From Trypanosoma brucei gambiense DAL972 (Eukaryota > Euglenozoa > Kinetoplastea > Trypanosomatida > Trypanosomatidae): 64,000 nucleotides of DNA. The position numbers and the translations under genes are program-made. Under the pieces are notes generated by a model, which was not told the origin of the DNA, did no database searches, and saw only the letters and a list, made by a program, of their open reading frames with translations. Below, in pieces: positions 39,190-49,476 of this stretch (position 1 is the first letter of the stretch; each line of letters starts with the position of its first letter). The DNA lies in NCBI RefSeq assembly GCF_000210295.1, contig NC_026744.1, forward strand, positions 1 through 64,000, given 5' to 3'.

Positions 39190-39981
39190 TCAGACATTTT
39201 GCGAGCGGGTCAAACACGAAGCCGCATTTTTGCATGCCTTCATCCGCTGAGCGAAACACATAGCAAAGTCTCGTTGGGGTTGCGACGGACTAACCTGAGG
39301 GCGATTGGCCCGGACAAGATTCTCAGCATCCGCATATTTCATATTCCCATACGTGGTGAGGTAGCACATGACCATCATCCAACTGCGGCCCTTGCCTGCT
39401 TTGCAATGAATATAAGCGGTCTCCTTCCTCACATTAACACACTGATAAATCTGCTCAACTGCAGAAACAACCACATCGAAAGAGACGTCTGCTGTCGCGT
39501 CCTCCAATGGAACATGGCAGTATTCGACATCCGGATTAACATATTGGCGCCAGGCTGTCTCATCAGCGAAGGTTATCACCGGAACACCAAAACCCTGTAT
39601 TTCAATTTCCTCCATGCACGCAACAACAAGTCCTAGTTCCTGATCTTTAGTCCTCAGCTGTCCGGCAAGTTGCACCAAGTGGTTTCCACTGTCTCCAAAC
39701 TTTGTGACAACGGGAAGAGCTCCAAGTATGCACCTATCCGTTATGAAGTTCCAGTGGAGAAAATCTTGCACAAGACCCATCTTTCGTCCAAAATAACCGG
39801 GTACTACCGTGGCGGTTAATGATCCCCAGAAGTAAGCCGCTTTCCGTGCAGATGTCAGCGCCTGTTGCATATAATCCACTACATCATCACTATCCCCAGC
39901 CGGAGGAGATCTCATCTCATCCACTTTTCGGGGTTGCATATCGACAGGACCGTCATCAGGACAACAATTAGGCGAACTCAT
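39190..39981 (-). CDS. Dual-specificity phosphatase, PTPMT1-like
   Basis: A 263-residue cysteine phosphatase. The active-site loop is HCKAGKGRS (C193, R199), with a likely general acid at D161 (PLEDATAD). Family features are NFITDRCILGALP near residue 80 and VRANRPQVSPSQPQ after the loop, which match the PTPMT1 group (phosphatidylglycerophosphate phosphatase of mitochondria) better than classical MAP-kinase phosphatases. A hydrophobic helix before the domain (AAYFWGSLTATVVPGYF) could anchor or target it. The N-terminal 40 residues are acidic and not a clear presequence. Substrate and location are inferences. The start is an ATG. Confidence 0.85.
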   Translation of the reverse strand: MSSPNCCPDDGPVDMQPRKVDEMRSPPAGDSDDVVDYMQQALTSARKAAYFWGSLTATVVPGYFGRKMGLVQDFLHWNFITDRCILGALPVVTKFGDSGNHLVQLAGQLRTKDQELGLVVACMEEIEIQGFGVPVITFADETAWRQYVNPDVEYCHVPLEDATADVSFDVVVSAVEQIYQCVNVRKETAYIHCKAGKGRSWMMVMCYLTTYGNMKYADAENLVRANRPQVSPSQPQRDFAMCFAQRMKACKNAASCLTRSQNV

Positions 39982-40388
39982 ATCCTAAAAAAAAAACAGT
40001 GCAGAAACTGACTTCTTCAAAAACGAAAACAGAAACGAGTTTCAGAACCTCGGACGGACACATTTGTGCATCTGTTCCACCTCACGAAAACAAAGAGCAA
40101 AAAGAAAAACACTCACAAGGCACTCCTTCACTTCTGTACCCATCAACTCATAAGGTGACCACAAACCTTCCACCAAAGAGGTTGAGTGAATGAGGCATTC
40201 AACCACTACATCTGGACATGTGTTTTACATGTCAGTATTTTCATTTCTTATCGGCGCCACAAAACTGTTAATAGTGGCAATTGCAGCCTTAGAACTAAAG
40301 AGCACCTCACTTGTCGGGACTGCACAGTAAGAAGAAGAGAAACTGCAGGTACAACTAACAGAAAGGAAACGCAATCGCACAGCAACTA
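39982..40388 (-). other. Spacer, 3' UTR of the BUD13-like gene
   Basis: About 400 bases; T/C stretches on the coding strand near 39988-40005 may serve the phosphatase gene. No gene. Confidence 0.5.
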
Positions 40389-40943
40389 TCAATTTGTGGT
40401 GCTAACGCCACGGACGACACCGTCCCATCGCCAACCGGGTTTAATACAATATGAATTTTCCCATATCCGCTCATCCGCACGCACCACTGGGCGGAATCTT
40501 TCTTCGGAGTACGGCAAATACTGCGCAAGGAGCTTATCATCTAGTGAGTGCCCTGATTCTGCGTAACTTAAAGTTGTGAAGTACACCTGAAGTAACTCCT
40601 CTGACATCAGTCCCTTCCAGTGATCCGGAACATCTCGATCCTCACGAAGGGCGGCATGTCGCCTCCTCGCCGCTACTGCTGGAGGGCGTACGTTTGACGC
40701 GCTTTGGTATGATTCGCGCATTTGTCCATCGCACACATCAGTTACAAAACCCTCAACGATTTCACCACAACCACTGCTACTTCCAGCTCCATTACTTTCG
40801 ACGTCCGGTTCCTCCGTTCTTAATCCCATTGCCCACAACATCTCATCCTTATCGTCACGAGTGTACCGAAGAAGTGGCTCCTCCACATATCCATCCGCAT
40901 CATCGTCATCGCTGTCGCTATCGAAGCGGCGTAGACGTTTCAT
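40389..40943 (-). CDS. Divergent BUD13/CWC26-like protein
   Basis: A 184-residue hydrophilic protein. It opens with MKRLRRFDSDSDDDDADGY and ends with IWENSYCIKPGWRWDGVVRG, which resembles the C-terminal hallmark of BUD13/CWC26 (RFxIxPGYRWDGVDRSNG). That protein is a subunit of the RES complex that binds spliceosomes. The middle has no recognised domain. A frame open from an ATG at 41063 would add a hydrophobic extension, but the acceptor AG at 40950-40949, after a long C/T tract, puts the mRNA start only five bases before the ATG at 40943. The family call rests on one motif of about 15 residues. Confidence 0.65.
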   Translation of the reverse strand: MKRLRRFDSDSDDDDADGYVEEPLLRYTRDDKDEMLWAMGLRTEEPDVESNGAGSSSGCGEIVEGFVTDVCDGQMRESYQSASNVRPPAVAARRRHAALREDRDVPDHWKGLMSEELLQVYFTTLSYAESGHSLDDKLLAQYLPYSEERFRPVVRADERIWENSYCIKPGWRWDGVVRGVSTTN

Positions 40944-41653
40944 CCCACCTTTATAATGCAAAAGCAAATGAGAGGGAAAAGGGAAGGATACTAAATTTAG
41001 GAAAAACATATTTAAAGGGGGAAAAAAAAAAGAAACGTAGTATCCCAGCGTCCTCCTGGGCATTCTTTTTTTTTAGAAAGTTTCCTCTCGTTCGTGTTCC
41101 GCCTCGCTTCCACTAGGATGCACACTTAGTCAGCACATTTCCATTAAGGCTCAGAAATGGAGGCCGCACGAATTCATCATAGTTCCAAACCGCCACCATA
41201 TGCGACTTGTACACCACATCGTGAAACATTGAGGACCACGCAAAACATTATCGTAAATATACACGGACCTGCTCAGGCACCGGTGAAATACTCGTGATGT
41301 TATACAAATAAAGTGATGGTGCACCTCTGCCGCATCTATTACATGTCCAACGCAGAGGTAAAAAAGGAAAAGAAAAAAGAAAAAAAGAGAAGCAGCAGCA
41401 CTCCCGTAAATAAATAAATATATATATATATATACAACTGCGCTTAACTGATGTATAAGCAATAATGTTACACAAACGTAGACACACACACTAAAAAGTC
41501 TGATATCCCCTCGTTACTACATACTTCAAAGGAGCGGAAACAAGTAAAGAAGAGGTACATCCCTCGTGAAAGCGGTTCCGTGCAGTTGCCGCTGGCGGAC
41601 AACATTTTCTGCACATAATCTCCTCTCCCCTTCCTCCTCCTTCGTTTCGGGCA
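40944..41653 (-). other. Spacer, 3' UTR of the pseudo-kinesin gene
   Basis: Contains the C/T-rich tract and acceptor of the BUD13-like gene (AG at 40950-40949; tract on the coding strand to about 40985), a second T tract at 41022-41034 and a TA run at 41420-41434. No gene. Confidence 0.55.
40949..40986 (-). promoter_or_regulatory. Strong splice acceptor with very short 5' UTR
   Basis: A C/T-rich tract on the coding strand (complement of about 40960-40986) runs to AG at 40950-40949, leaving five bases before the ATG at 40943. Confidence 0.65.
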
Positions 41654-43729
41654 CTAACTGGAAGACTCCACACGGGAAGATTTGCGAGACCCTCTGAGGA
41701 CATTTACGTTACTCAGTGATGAATCAGAGGAAGGAGTCAACATCCAGGGAGGTTTAATTTTGCTTGGAGAAAGGATCTGCTCCACAGAAGGTGCACAATC
41801 CGTTTTCGATGCCGCTGAACCATGAGTGGACTGTTCTCTTTCAGCTTTTGGTGCATCCTCAACCGGTTGTTCCCGACATTGCACAGCCTCACACTTCTTC
41901 TGAAGTACCGAAACTAAGTCCTCCGCAGAGTGGTTATACTCTATTGGATTGAAAGATGACAATAACTGACGCATCTTCTCTTCGTTTGCCTCACGGCGTC
42001 TCCGTTCCTCTTGTAGTTCCTCGAGAAATGTCTCAAGAGCACGCTCTGTTCTCGTATCAGACTTTTGTATCTCTCGAAACTCCTCGCGAAGGCGTTCAAC
42101 CCGTTGGTCATCTTTTTCAGCTTTACACCCAGAATTTTCCTGAAGATTATTTTCCCCTCCTTGCAGAGGGAGCTCTTGCTTGTGGTGTGCAGACTTATCC
42201 GCTGCTTCAGTGGAAGTAACCTGCCGAGAAACGAGGGCCCTTTTCAGGCTCATAACACAACGCCGATAGACGTGCTCACGCCTCGCATAACGATCTAACT
42301 CACTTTGCAAGTGAACAAATAACCTAAACCACAACGTTCCATGTGCAACTTCAAAAGGGCACCGAGGGCACCGGTGCTTTCCATGAGCAGATGAATCGAT
42401 CCGACAATCATGGCACTTATTGCTACACCCTTTTATAAATTCATCGCTCTTCGAGTTAACATCTGCAACTTCAGCACCACTTGTATCATTTCTGTGATTC
42501 ACAGCCGCTGTAGCACATCCCACTTTTTCGTAAGATGCTTTGTTTGAAGCCAAGCAACTTTTCCCTCCGCCCATACCGTTTTCCCCTCCCATGTGACGTT
42601 GGATTTGTCTTTCGGGTCCCTTTACTCGCGTCGTGTAAAATACAAAATCGTCAGTCTTTTCCCCCAATTTGCTAGTTCCCACAACATGTTTATCTGCAAT
42701 GTGCGTCGCTGTGCCCCCTTCACAGGCACAGATCCATTCTTTAAGGAGGCACATGGAGCAGGAAGTACTGATGCCGCTGCGCGAAGCATACACGTGGGCT
42801 CCTGTGGCAGCTATACGATATGATTCCCTAAACGTTTCTGGGAATTTTGTTCCAACAGGAGTGGCGGGAGCAAAACATGAAACCCACAACCCCGGACGCC
42901 GGCCAAGTAGCGCAGGTTCAACTAGAGATGAGAGTGCAGTGGTGATTCGCACCTCATGAGGCGCACGGCATTCGAGAAGTTGAGCAGCCGTGACTATGCA
43001 GTGTCGTGTTGAACAGACGCTACGTGCCCGTTCTGAGGCCGAAAGTGATACAAACCATAACGTTGTGTTCTTTTGTCGTGAAGAAGCGGCGTATCTCAGA
43101 GACAACCCGAACAATTGACTACATCCAGAGGAAACAGATCCACGCACACACTCCAGTACGGCTCTCATGGCATATTCGTCCTTTATTTCACAGCATGATA
43201 CATCCTGAAGGAGAGCAATTGCACTCTCACTAGCATGATCATCGCTAGAACCCCCAAGGTCGGCTTTACTTTTTTTATTTGCAGCCAATGAGACACCTAA
43301 AATCAAATCCTTTACAAAACCGTCATCACCAAACTCCATGGCGGTTAATGAAACGGCCTCTAACAACGCTGCAGTTAAACCCACCGACAAGGACATAAAC
43401 AACCGACAACATTGAGCTAAAAGTCCTTCCGTTGCATCAAACAATGTACAGTTACGAGTTACTTCAGTTCCATCTACTACAATGACGGATTCTGACGAAG
43501 CAAACGGAGGCAATATTGCACGCGCTACTGGCAGAACAACGTGATCAAAAATCTTCCTGTTTGATTGAGCGAAGAGGTCACACTTTAGCACTTGATGAGC
43601 CCTGGAGTCCGTTACATCTGCGATTGTAACTTCACTACCGGTGTTATTAATTGTGTAACGCATTCGCGGACAACCGCCAAACACTCGGCGCGCCTCGTCG
43701 GGGCGGAACTCTCGAACTGCCACCAGCAT
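41654..43729 (-). CDS. Kinesin-like protein with degenerate motor (pseudo-kinesin)
   Basis: A 691-residue protein whose first 310 residues follow the kinesin motor plan. MLVAVREFRP is the first strand, and KIFDHVVLPVARAIL matches the FDxVxxPVVxxxL helix before the P-loop. The P-loop position reads VVDGTEVTRNC (about 84-94) instead of AYGQTGSGKT. FVSLSASERARSV (226-238) matches the LVDLAGSERxxxT switch II with its Asp and Gly lost. TTALSSL and GLWVSCFAPA...FPETFRESYRIA match SLSALG and the final strand and helix. No switch I is seen. Cysteine clusters lie at 324-335 and 435-457, and a coiled coil at about 540-620. It should not hydrolyse ATP in the usual way. The first ATG is at 43729; the frame extends upstream only from GTG. 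Confidence 0.75.
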   Translation of the reverse strand: MLVAVREFRPDEARRVFGGCPRMRYTINNTGSEVTIADVTDSRAHQVLKCDLFAQSNRKIFDHVVLPVARAILPPFASSESVIVVDGTEVTRNCTLFDATEGLLAQCCRLFMSLSVGLTAALLEAVSLTAMEFGDDGFVKDLILGVSLAANKKSKADLGGSSDDHASESAIALLQDVSCCEIKDEYAMRAVLECVRGSVSSGCSQLFGLSLRYAASSRQKNTTLWFVSLSASERARSVCSTRHCIVTAAQLLECRAPHEVRITTALSSLVEPALLGRRPGLWVSCFAPATPVGTKFPETFRESYRIAATGAHVYASRSGISTSCSMCLLKEWICACEGGTATHIADKHVVGTSKLGEKTDDFVFYTTRVKGPERQIQRHMGGENGMGGGKSCLASNKASYEKVGCATAAVNHRNDTSGAEVADVNSKSDEFIKGCSNKCHDCRIDSSAHGKHRCPRCPFEVAHGTLWFRLFVHLQSELDRYARREHVYRRCVMSLKRALVSRQVTSTEAADKSAHHKQELPLQGGENNLQENSGCKAEKDDQRVERLREEFREIQKSDTRTERALETFLEELQEERRRREANEEKMRQLLSSFNPIEYNHSAEDLVSVLQKKCEAVQCREQPVEDAPKAEREQSTHGSAASKTDCAPSVEQILSPSKIKPPWMLTPSSDSSLSNVNVLRGSRKSSRVESSS

Positions 43730-44193
43730 TGCAGGAACCTGCTTTCCAGTATTACTTAATAAATTAAGAATGGTTGGTATGAAGGTATTAACCAAGTTTA
43801 AAGACACGCAAAAGTACACGGTGGCACCAACATCAGTTATTAAAGCTAAACGACCGAAAGGTAGGAACTAGGGGCAAACAGAGTTAAAACGGAAAGAAAA
43901 AAAAGCGACAGGAACATCCACGCCAGTAAGCAAAAATCACTCTGTGGTGCTTCCGCTCCATTATGCATACAAATCGCCATAACTTCACGGCTTTTCATCT
44001 CTATCACTAAAGGAAAGGAAAAAAAAAATGAAACGTGTGAGCTTTGCGCGCAAGCACAAACACTGCTCATTCAAAGACAGTGCCACTTGAAATGCAGGGG
44101 AAGCACGGTGGGCGAACACAGGAACTCCCAAACATCACCACAAGAAATGTACCGATCGCACAGCATGCGACTTCGTGGCCACATAAAAAAAAA

Positions 44194-44211
44194 AATAATA
44201 ATAATAATAAT
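44194..44211. repeat. AAT trinucleotide run
   Basis: Six or so AAT units on the plus strand in the long LC8-pseudo-kinesin spacer. Confidence 0.7.
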
Positions 44212-44536
44212 CAGGTATAGAAATCCAAAGAAGGAATCATTATGCAATCAGAGGTGCGAGAGCGGAGGAAAATTCAGTGACCGAGTCAGCAAAACGTTGG
44301 TGAAAAAAAAAAATAGCCACAACGCATTTATGAGACACATGAGTTGCGAATTCTCAGTTCAAAGGGGAATTTGACAACGCACATTCCTTTCAAACAAAGG
44401 CACATACACATACATATATTTATATAAGCAAGTGATTCCCCCTGCTTCTCTAAAAGCGAGACGTGTCAAGGCGAAAAAAAAACAACTTTTCAGTGACAAA
44501 ACAACGCCCGAAAAACGTAAGTAGCAGCACAATACG

Positions 44537-44578
44537 AAATATAATATAATATTATATAATGTAATACAATATAATATG
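44537..44578. repeat. AATAT-rich low-complexity patch
   Basis: About 42 bases of nearly pure A and T built from AATAT-like units. Confidence 0.7.
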
Positions 44579-45883
44579 TGAACTACACCGAATGGCATAT
44601 GCAATGTGACGTTACTACCAACGCAACACCGCGGGATTTTCATTCAACAGCACGGGCAGAACAAATGTGGCTTGACGTAAGGCACAAAAAATGCGGCCTA
44701 AGACGCCGCTCTCATGCAAAGGGCACTCTTCAAAAAAAAAAACAGGCAAAAAGCCCTCTCAATCACATCTAAATGCAGAGGGACAAAAAAAAACACTCAA
44801 AAAAATACTCGAGTACCCACCTCTGGAAACGTTGTGCGGAAAGTTTTTCACAAATTAACATACTGATGAAGAAAAATCATTTGTTCATGAAATCATTTCA
44901 GCATTCCCTCTTGAGATGAAGCATTTATTACAGCAAAGGGAAACTGATAATCCCAATCAAAGTTATACACACACATTGATGTGTATTCCAACTCGAATAA
45001 GAGTGTGATAAAGAATCGCGAATTCTCAATCATTATCCCCTTCAGACCAAATTGAAAGCGGAATTTCTAACTGGAATATTCACAAATCCGCTCAAAGGGA
45101 CAATTGCACTCCGTCTCAACTCAAGACGTAACCTAAAGCCAAATTGCCATAAAGACTCCTATAAAAGGGTTCAATACATCACGGAAGCTTGTGAAATACT
45201 GCGTGATGAAGCGCCACCACCATGTAAATAAGGCGTTATATATAAATATATATCGAGAGAGAGAGCGGGAAAACAGTTTCCTCAAAAGCAAGATTACAAC
45301 ACATCTCGCAACACACCTTTATGGGAGCCGTCGCAAACATTAAAGCATGGGCTTTTCAATTCTTCACAGCGATTAGGGCCGTTCCCGACAGTTACTTTAC
45401 AGATATGAATGTGTTTATTTGCAGTTTAACGACATCAATGTCGTTACGTGTAGGGGTTTGCCCTCGACCGTGTTGGTACGCCTGCTAGTTGATAATAGTT
45501 TCCAATAATATTAGCCATAACTTTCCTAGATGTTTAAACTATCGACAGAGGAAGAAGAAAAAGAAGAAAAGAAGAAACAAATGCGAAAGTTTCAGTTTGG
45601 TAACGGGACCCGCAACTAAATATGGCAGGCAAGAAAGCATGACATGCTCTCATTGCCCAATTTGACATTTGCCAACCACATCGACGAATCGTCACGGGAG
45701 CCGCAGTTCAATAGTTGAGAGGGAAGTATGTATCTACATGTTTTTCCTTTTTTTTTCTCCTTTTTTTGTTTATTCTCGCAGGCAGAAATAGAGAGAGGTT
45801 GAAGAGGGGGAAAAGGACGAAAAACGAGAAAAGACGACAACTGACCTGTTTTCTAATGCCGCAACACGGGTTGTGTGGGTGCC

Positions 45884-46156
45884 TCAACCTGTTTTCCACA
45901 GGAGAATAGAAATCTGACCAACGTAGAAATAAATGAAGTGCTTGCTCTCGTGCACGACATCAGCGCCAAAGTTTCGGCCGGCAATGCACTGCCACGTGGG
46001 ATTGTGACGCTTGTCGAACTCTTTTTTGATGTGCGCAGCAATATCTCGCTCAAGTTGATGTTCCTTCACGGCGCGGGCAGCTACCAGGAGTGCATCGTTT
46101 TGCATCTCTTCACTGATGTCACTCAGTTTTACATTAGTCTTGCGATCACTCATCAT
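45884..46156 (-). CDS. DYNLL1: Dynein light chain LC8
   Basis: A 90-residue protein nearly collinear with animal LC8: [58 protein letters not shown] and [13 protein letters not shown]8 is a dimeric hub that binds short peptides in dynein, intraflagellar-transport dynein, radial spokes and many other complexes. Two ATGs lie in tandem at the start (46156 and 46153); the second gives the usual MSDRK opening. An AG lies directly before the first ATG. Confidence 0.97.
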   Translation of the reverse strand: MMSDRKTNVKLSDISEEMQNDALLVAARAVKEHQLERDIAAHIKKEFDKRHNPTWQCIAGRNFGADVVHESKHFIYFYVGQISILLWKTG

Positions 46157-46521
46157 CTTTACGTGCTGGACGGTAAAGTTCCTCTACAACTACAGAAGAA
46201 AATTATATTAAAATTAAATGAACAGAGGCAAAGGGAGGGAGAGAAATTAGGATGTGCGATATCTGAAAACTATACTGCACGCGATAACGGCACCTCCAGG
46301 CGGGCACCGGTTTCGGAAAGCCATCGGCTTAGCAGCAGAGGGTAACAGAACAAGACAATCACGGTAGTACTTGCACCACTATGACAATAAAATGCCAACA
46401 AACTGGAAGTTGCTCATTTTTAAAAAAAACACGCGAGCATAAGTACACGTACACGAATTGCCATACAACCTGACTAGCAGACGTAAGGCGCTACGAACCT
46501 TTACTGTGGTTCAAACAAAAA
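46157..46521 (-). other. Spacer, 3' UTR of the 984-residue coiled-coil gene
   Basis: About 365 bases; no gene seen. Confidence 0.5.
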
Positions 46522-49476
46522 TCAACTGGACTGGGATTCTCCTTCAGTTCGACTGGTCTTGACTCTCTCCACAAGTTGCTTGTTGACGTGCAGTAGTCGC
46601 ATCGCCTTTTCCTGAATATCGGCATTCTGTTTTTGTAACTCCTCATGGCCCTTACGTAGCGACTCCTCTCTACTCGCAGAAGCCGCAAGCTCTGCACGCA
46701 AACGCGCCAACTCTTCATCTCTTCCTCTAATGAGCGACTCGTGCGCACTCATTGCGGCAGCCAACTGCTCCTTCAGGGCGGCTAACTGTCCCTGCTCGCC
46801 TTCGGTTGCCGTGTCGGCGCCCTGCAATGGTTCCGTTTCCTCCGCAACATCTAAAGCCGCTGTCTCTGTTTGAAGGGAGTTTCGGAACAGCTCCGCCCGC
46901 TGCAGCGCCTGCCGCAACGTATCCGCCACCTGCCTCACGCCTGATCGAAGTAAATGAGACTCTATGGCTTCCTTTTCTCCACTGTTCCCCGGTATTGTTT
47001 CCGACAAATACACGAGCTGCTCTTTCACAGCAGTGAATCCACTACACAGTTCCTCTAGCTGTTGTCCAAGTGGTCCCTTCATGCATTCCACACGCTCTTC
47101 AGGGTTGCTGGCTGGAGGTGACTGTTCACCGTCCGCAGCAATCTGTTGGAGTTGTCGTTGCTGACGATGCAGTTGCTCTACCAGGGTTGTCTCCCGTGTG
47201 AGATGTTCCTGCAACGACGACAAAAGGTCGCTGTTGTGGTTCTTCAGTAGCTTCAGTTGCAGAGCAGTGTGTTCGGCATCCTCGCTAATATTTTGCTTTT
47301 CTTCCCGTAATGCTGTCAATTCGGTCATGGCTGCATCTCGCACAGCCTGAAGTGATGTAAGTTGTTCCCGCATTGCTGCTATCTGCTCGGAAGCCTCCAC
47401 AGCGTCAAGCGAATTGTCTACCGGTGCTTCGTGCATCAGCACACGATCCATCGCAACCAAACCATGCTGATCAATCAATTGCTCGCAGCGGGCAAGCCGC
47501 TCCAATGCCAAATCTCGTTCTTTAGTCACCTCACGCACCTTGTCCAGTAGCACACTCACGTTTTGCCCGTCGTTGATGGCAGCATCCAACAAATTGGTCT
47601 CCGTCATCTGAGTTGTCTCAAGTTTATTTGATAAGAAATGTAATGTCTGCGCCAGGGTCTCCCGCAGCAAAGAGCGAATTTCGTCACGTTGGTGTCTCTC
47701 CATTGTCACATCCACAACAACGGCAGCGTTTTCCGCACCATCGTTCGCGGCGCTAGCAACCGATTGCAGTGACTCAAACGTTGCGATCAGCCGCAAAACC
47801 TGCTGCCCAAAGGCACGCAAGTCTTCCTCACGTTGCGCTGCTTTATCATTCAACATTGCTTCAAAGGAGGTTATTGCCTTCTGAAAGTGTGCTTCACTCC
47901 GTGAAACCGCGTCCTTGACTTCAGCAGCCAGTTGACCTGACTGTACGACACCACTCCCGCCCTGATGTCTTCTCCCTTTGTCGTCAAATCGCTTGGAATC
48001 GACACGTTGCAGAGCGGATGAAACATCAGTCATTGTCCGCTCCGTTATCTTAAGTGCTTCCTCTACCTCTCTTGTTGCTCGTTGCTGCGTTTCGGCTTGC
48101 GCGACGGCCAGCGCACATTGCGTTTCTGCATTTACTGTATCATTCCGTAAACGAGAAACCTCCTCCTCATAGTACCGTCGCAGTGCAGCCACCGTGTGTA
48201 CCACCTTACCTGCATCCGAATCATCTTTCAATTGCTGGACGGTTCTTTCCAACTCCGCGCACTTGGCCCTCTCGTCAGACAACTGTTCCCGCGCCATATT
48301 CAGAGATGTCGCCATCTGAACGGAGTTATCGAGAGCCCTTGTATAGTCCATGCGCAGTTGCGTCAGCTGCTGCGAAAGCAATTCACTACCACTGGGATGA
48401 ATACGCTCACGCACCAAATCCGCCAACCTGTGTTCCACTACTTCCCGCCTCCGCCGCTCCTCAATGAAGTGCTCATGGACTGTCAGCGCCTCCCGTCGCA
48501 ACACGGCAACTGACTCCTTAAGAGCGACATATTTCGCCTCCGCCTCCGCAATACGTGACTCCTGCCGCTGCCACGCATCGACAAGCTCAGATAACGTAAC
48601 ATCACGGTGCTGCAGTAGTCGTAGGGCAAAGTACTCCGGTGCGGTACGCTGCAACGCTGGATTCGGCGGCTCCGTTCCCGGCTGTACGGGCACGAAATCT
48701 GGGGGAACTATAGCATGCACAACACCACTAAGGTCCAAATGTTTCTCAAGGAGGCGTACGTGTGCCTTTGCTTGACGAAGTTGTGAACTCACATGGTCTG
48801 CATCCTTACCCTTTGAAGCCAAAATGCGCACCATATCGATAAGAGAAAGCACCTCTTCATGATGGCGAAGGGATGCATTCTGATAAAAGGAAAGAGAACT
48901 CTGCAGACGGGCAATAGTAACGTCCTTTTTCAATGCCGAGAGGTCGGCATCTAGAGCCCTCTGCGAGTACACCTGAAGGGCCTGAAGCGCACCCCGGAGA
49001 AGATTCTGCACACGTTCCACAAGTTTTTCATTTATTTGCTGCTCACCCTCCAGTTGCGATGAAAACAAAGCAATTGTCGTCTTACTCGCTGAGTCGAAGC
49101 CTTTCATCAGTTCACCCACGGCAAGGGCGGTAGAACTCTCTAACTGCTCCTTCATAATACCTATTGAATGGGTTTTCTGCCGAGAGTCATCCGCAATACG
49201 AGCATGTGAAAGGGCAGTAACTACACGGTTCGCTTGGCATCGCGACATCTGCTTCCATAATTCGGCATTTGAAGTGCGTGATCCCTCTAACGTGCGCTGA
49301 AGTTGTTGCGCCTTTCGCACTACAGACTGCAGTACAGCACCGTTAACGCTGCCGACACTTTTCGTAATCTCATCCAACTCCAATGACATGTGCTGGAAAG
49401 TGGCGGGGCAGGTTTCCTGTATTGCACCTTCCCCTTCACTATTCTCTTCCCTCGATCTTTTTGACCCAGGGAACAT
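46522..49476 (-). CDS. Large coiled-coil protein, 984 residues
   Basis: Almost the whole protein is predicted coiled coil with several long heptad blocks (for example around 350-440, SQQLTQLRMDYTRALDNSVQM, and the last 120 residues). It is broken by a short proline-rich non-helical segment near 253-275 (VPPDFVPVQPGTEPPNP). The N-terminus is basic then acidic, with KRSRE; the C-terminus (LLHVNKQLVERVKTSRTEGE) is basic. No motor, kinase or membrane segment is visible. A structural cytoskeletal role (basal body, flagellum attachment or cell cortex) is typical for such proteins in trypanosomes, but nothing here is specific. The start is an ATG. Confidence 0.85.
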   Translation of the reverse strand: MFPGSKRSREENSEGEGAIQETCPATFQHMSLELDEITKSVGSVNGAVLQSVVRKAQQLQRTLEGSRTSNAELWKQMSRCQANRVVTALSHARIADDSRQKTHSIGIMKEQLESSTALAVGELMKGFDSASKTTIALFSSQLEGEQQINEKLVERVQNLLRGALQALQVYSQRALDADLSALKKDVTIARLQSSLSFYQNASLRHHEEVLSLIDMVRILASKGKDADHVSSQLRQAKAHVRLLEKHLDLSGVVHAIVPPDFVPVQPGTEPPNPALQRTAPEYFALRLLQHRDVTLSELVDAWQRQESRIAEAEAKYVALKESVAVLRREALTVHEHFIEERRRREVVEHRLADLVRERIHPSGSELLSQQLTQLRMDYTRALDNSVQMATSLNMAREQLSDERAKCAELERTVQQLKDDSDAGKVVHTVAALRRYYEEEVSRLRNDTVNAETQCALAVAQAETQQRATREVEEALKITERTMTDVSSALQRVDSKRFDDKGRRHQGGSGVVQSGQLAAEVKDAVSRSEAHFQKAITSFEAMLNDKAAQREEDLRAFGQQVLRLIATFESLQSVASAANDGAENAAVVVDVTMERHQRDEIRSLLRETLAQTLHFLSNKLETTQMTETNLLDAAINDGQNVSVLLDKVREVTKERDLALERLARCEQLIDQHGLVAMDRVLMHEAPVDNSLDAVEASEQIAAMREQLTSLQAVRDAAMTELTALREEKQNISEDAEHTALQLKLLKNHNSDLLSSLQEHLTRETTLVEQLHRQQRQLQQIAADGEQSPPASNPEERVECMKGPLGQQLEELCSGFTAVKEQLVYLSETIPGNSGEKEAIESHLLRSGVRQVADTLRQALQRAELFRNSLQTETAALDVAEETEPLQGADTATEGEQGQLAALKEQLAAAMSAHESLIRGRDEELARLRAELAASASREESLRKGHEELQKQNADIQEKAMRLLHVNKQLVERVKTSRTEGESQSS

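Larger units (their letters stand above)
43730..45883 (-). other. Gene-free stretch of 2.15 kb between LC8 and pseudo-kinesin
   Basis: The longest spacer in the window. It has T tracts near 43896 and 44018 on the coding strand that could serve the pseudo-kinesin mRNA, an AAT run at 44194-44211, an AATAT-rich patch at 44537-44578 and a GA run at 45255-45266. Between about 44780 and 45600 there is not even a 60-codon frame. It may be a long 3' UTR of LC8 or hold an unrecognised non-coding RNA; I could not find tRNA or convincing box C/D features. Confidence 0.5.

Noticed and set aside
44860..44950. Box C/D snoRNA-like pattern on the plus strand (TGATGA then CTGA about 80 bases later)
   Set aside because: It is on the strand opposite to transcription, the terminal stem is absent and such short motifs occur often by chance.
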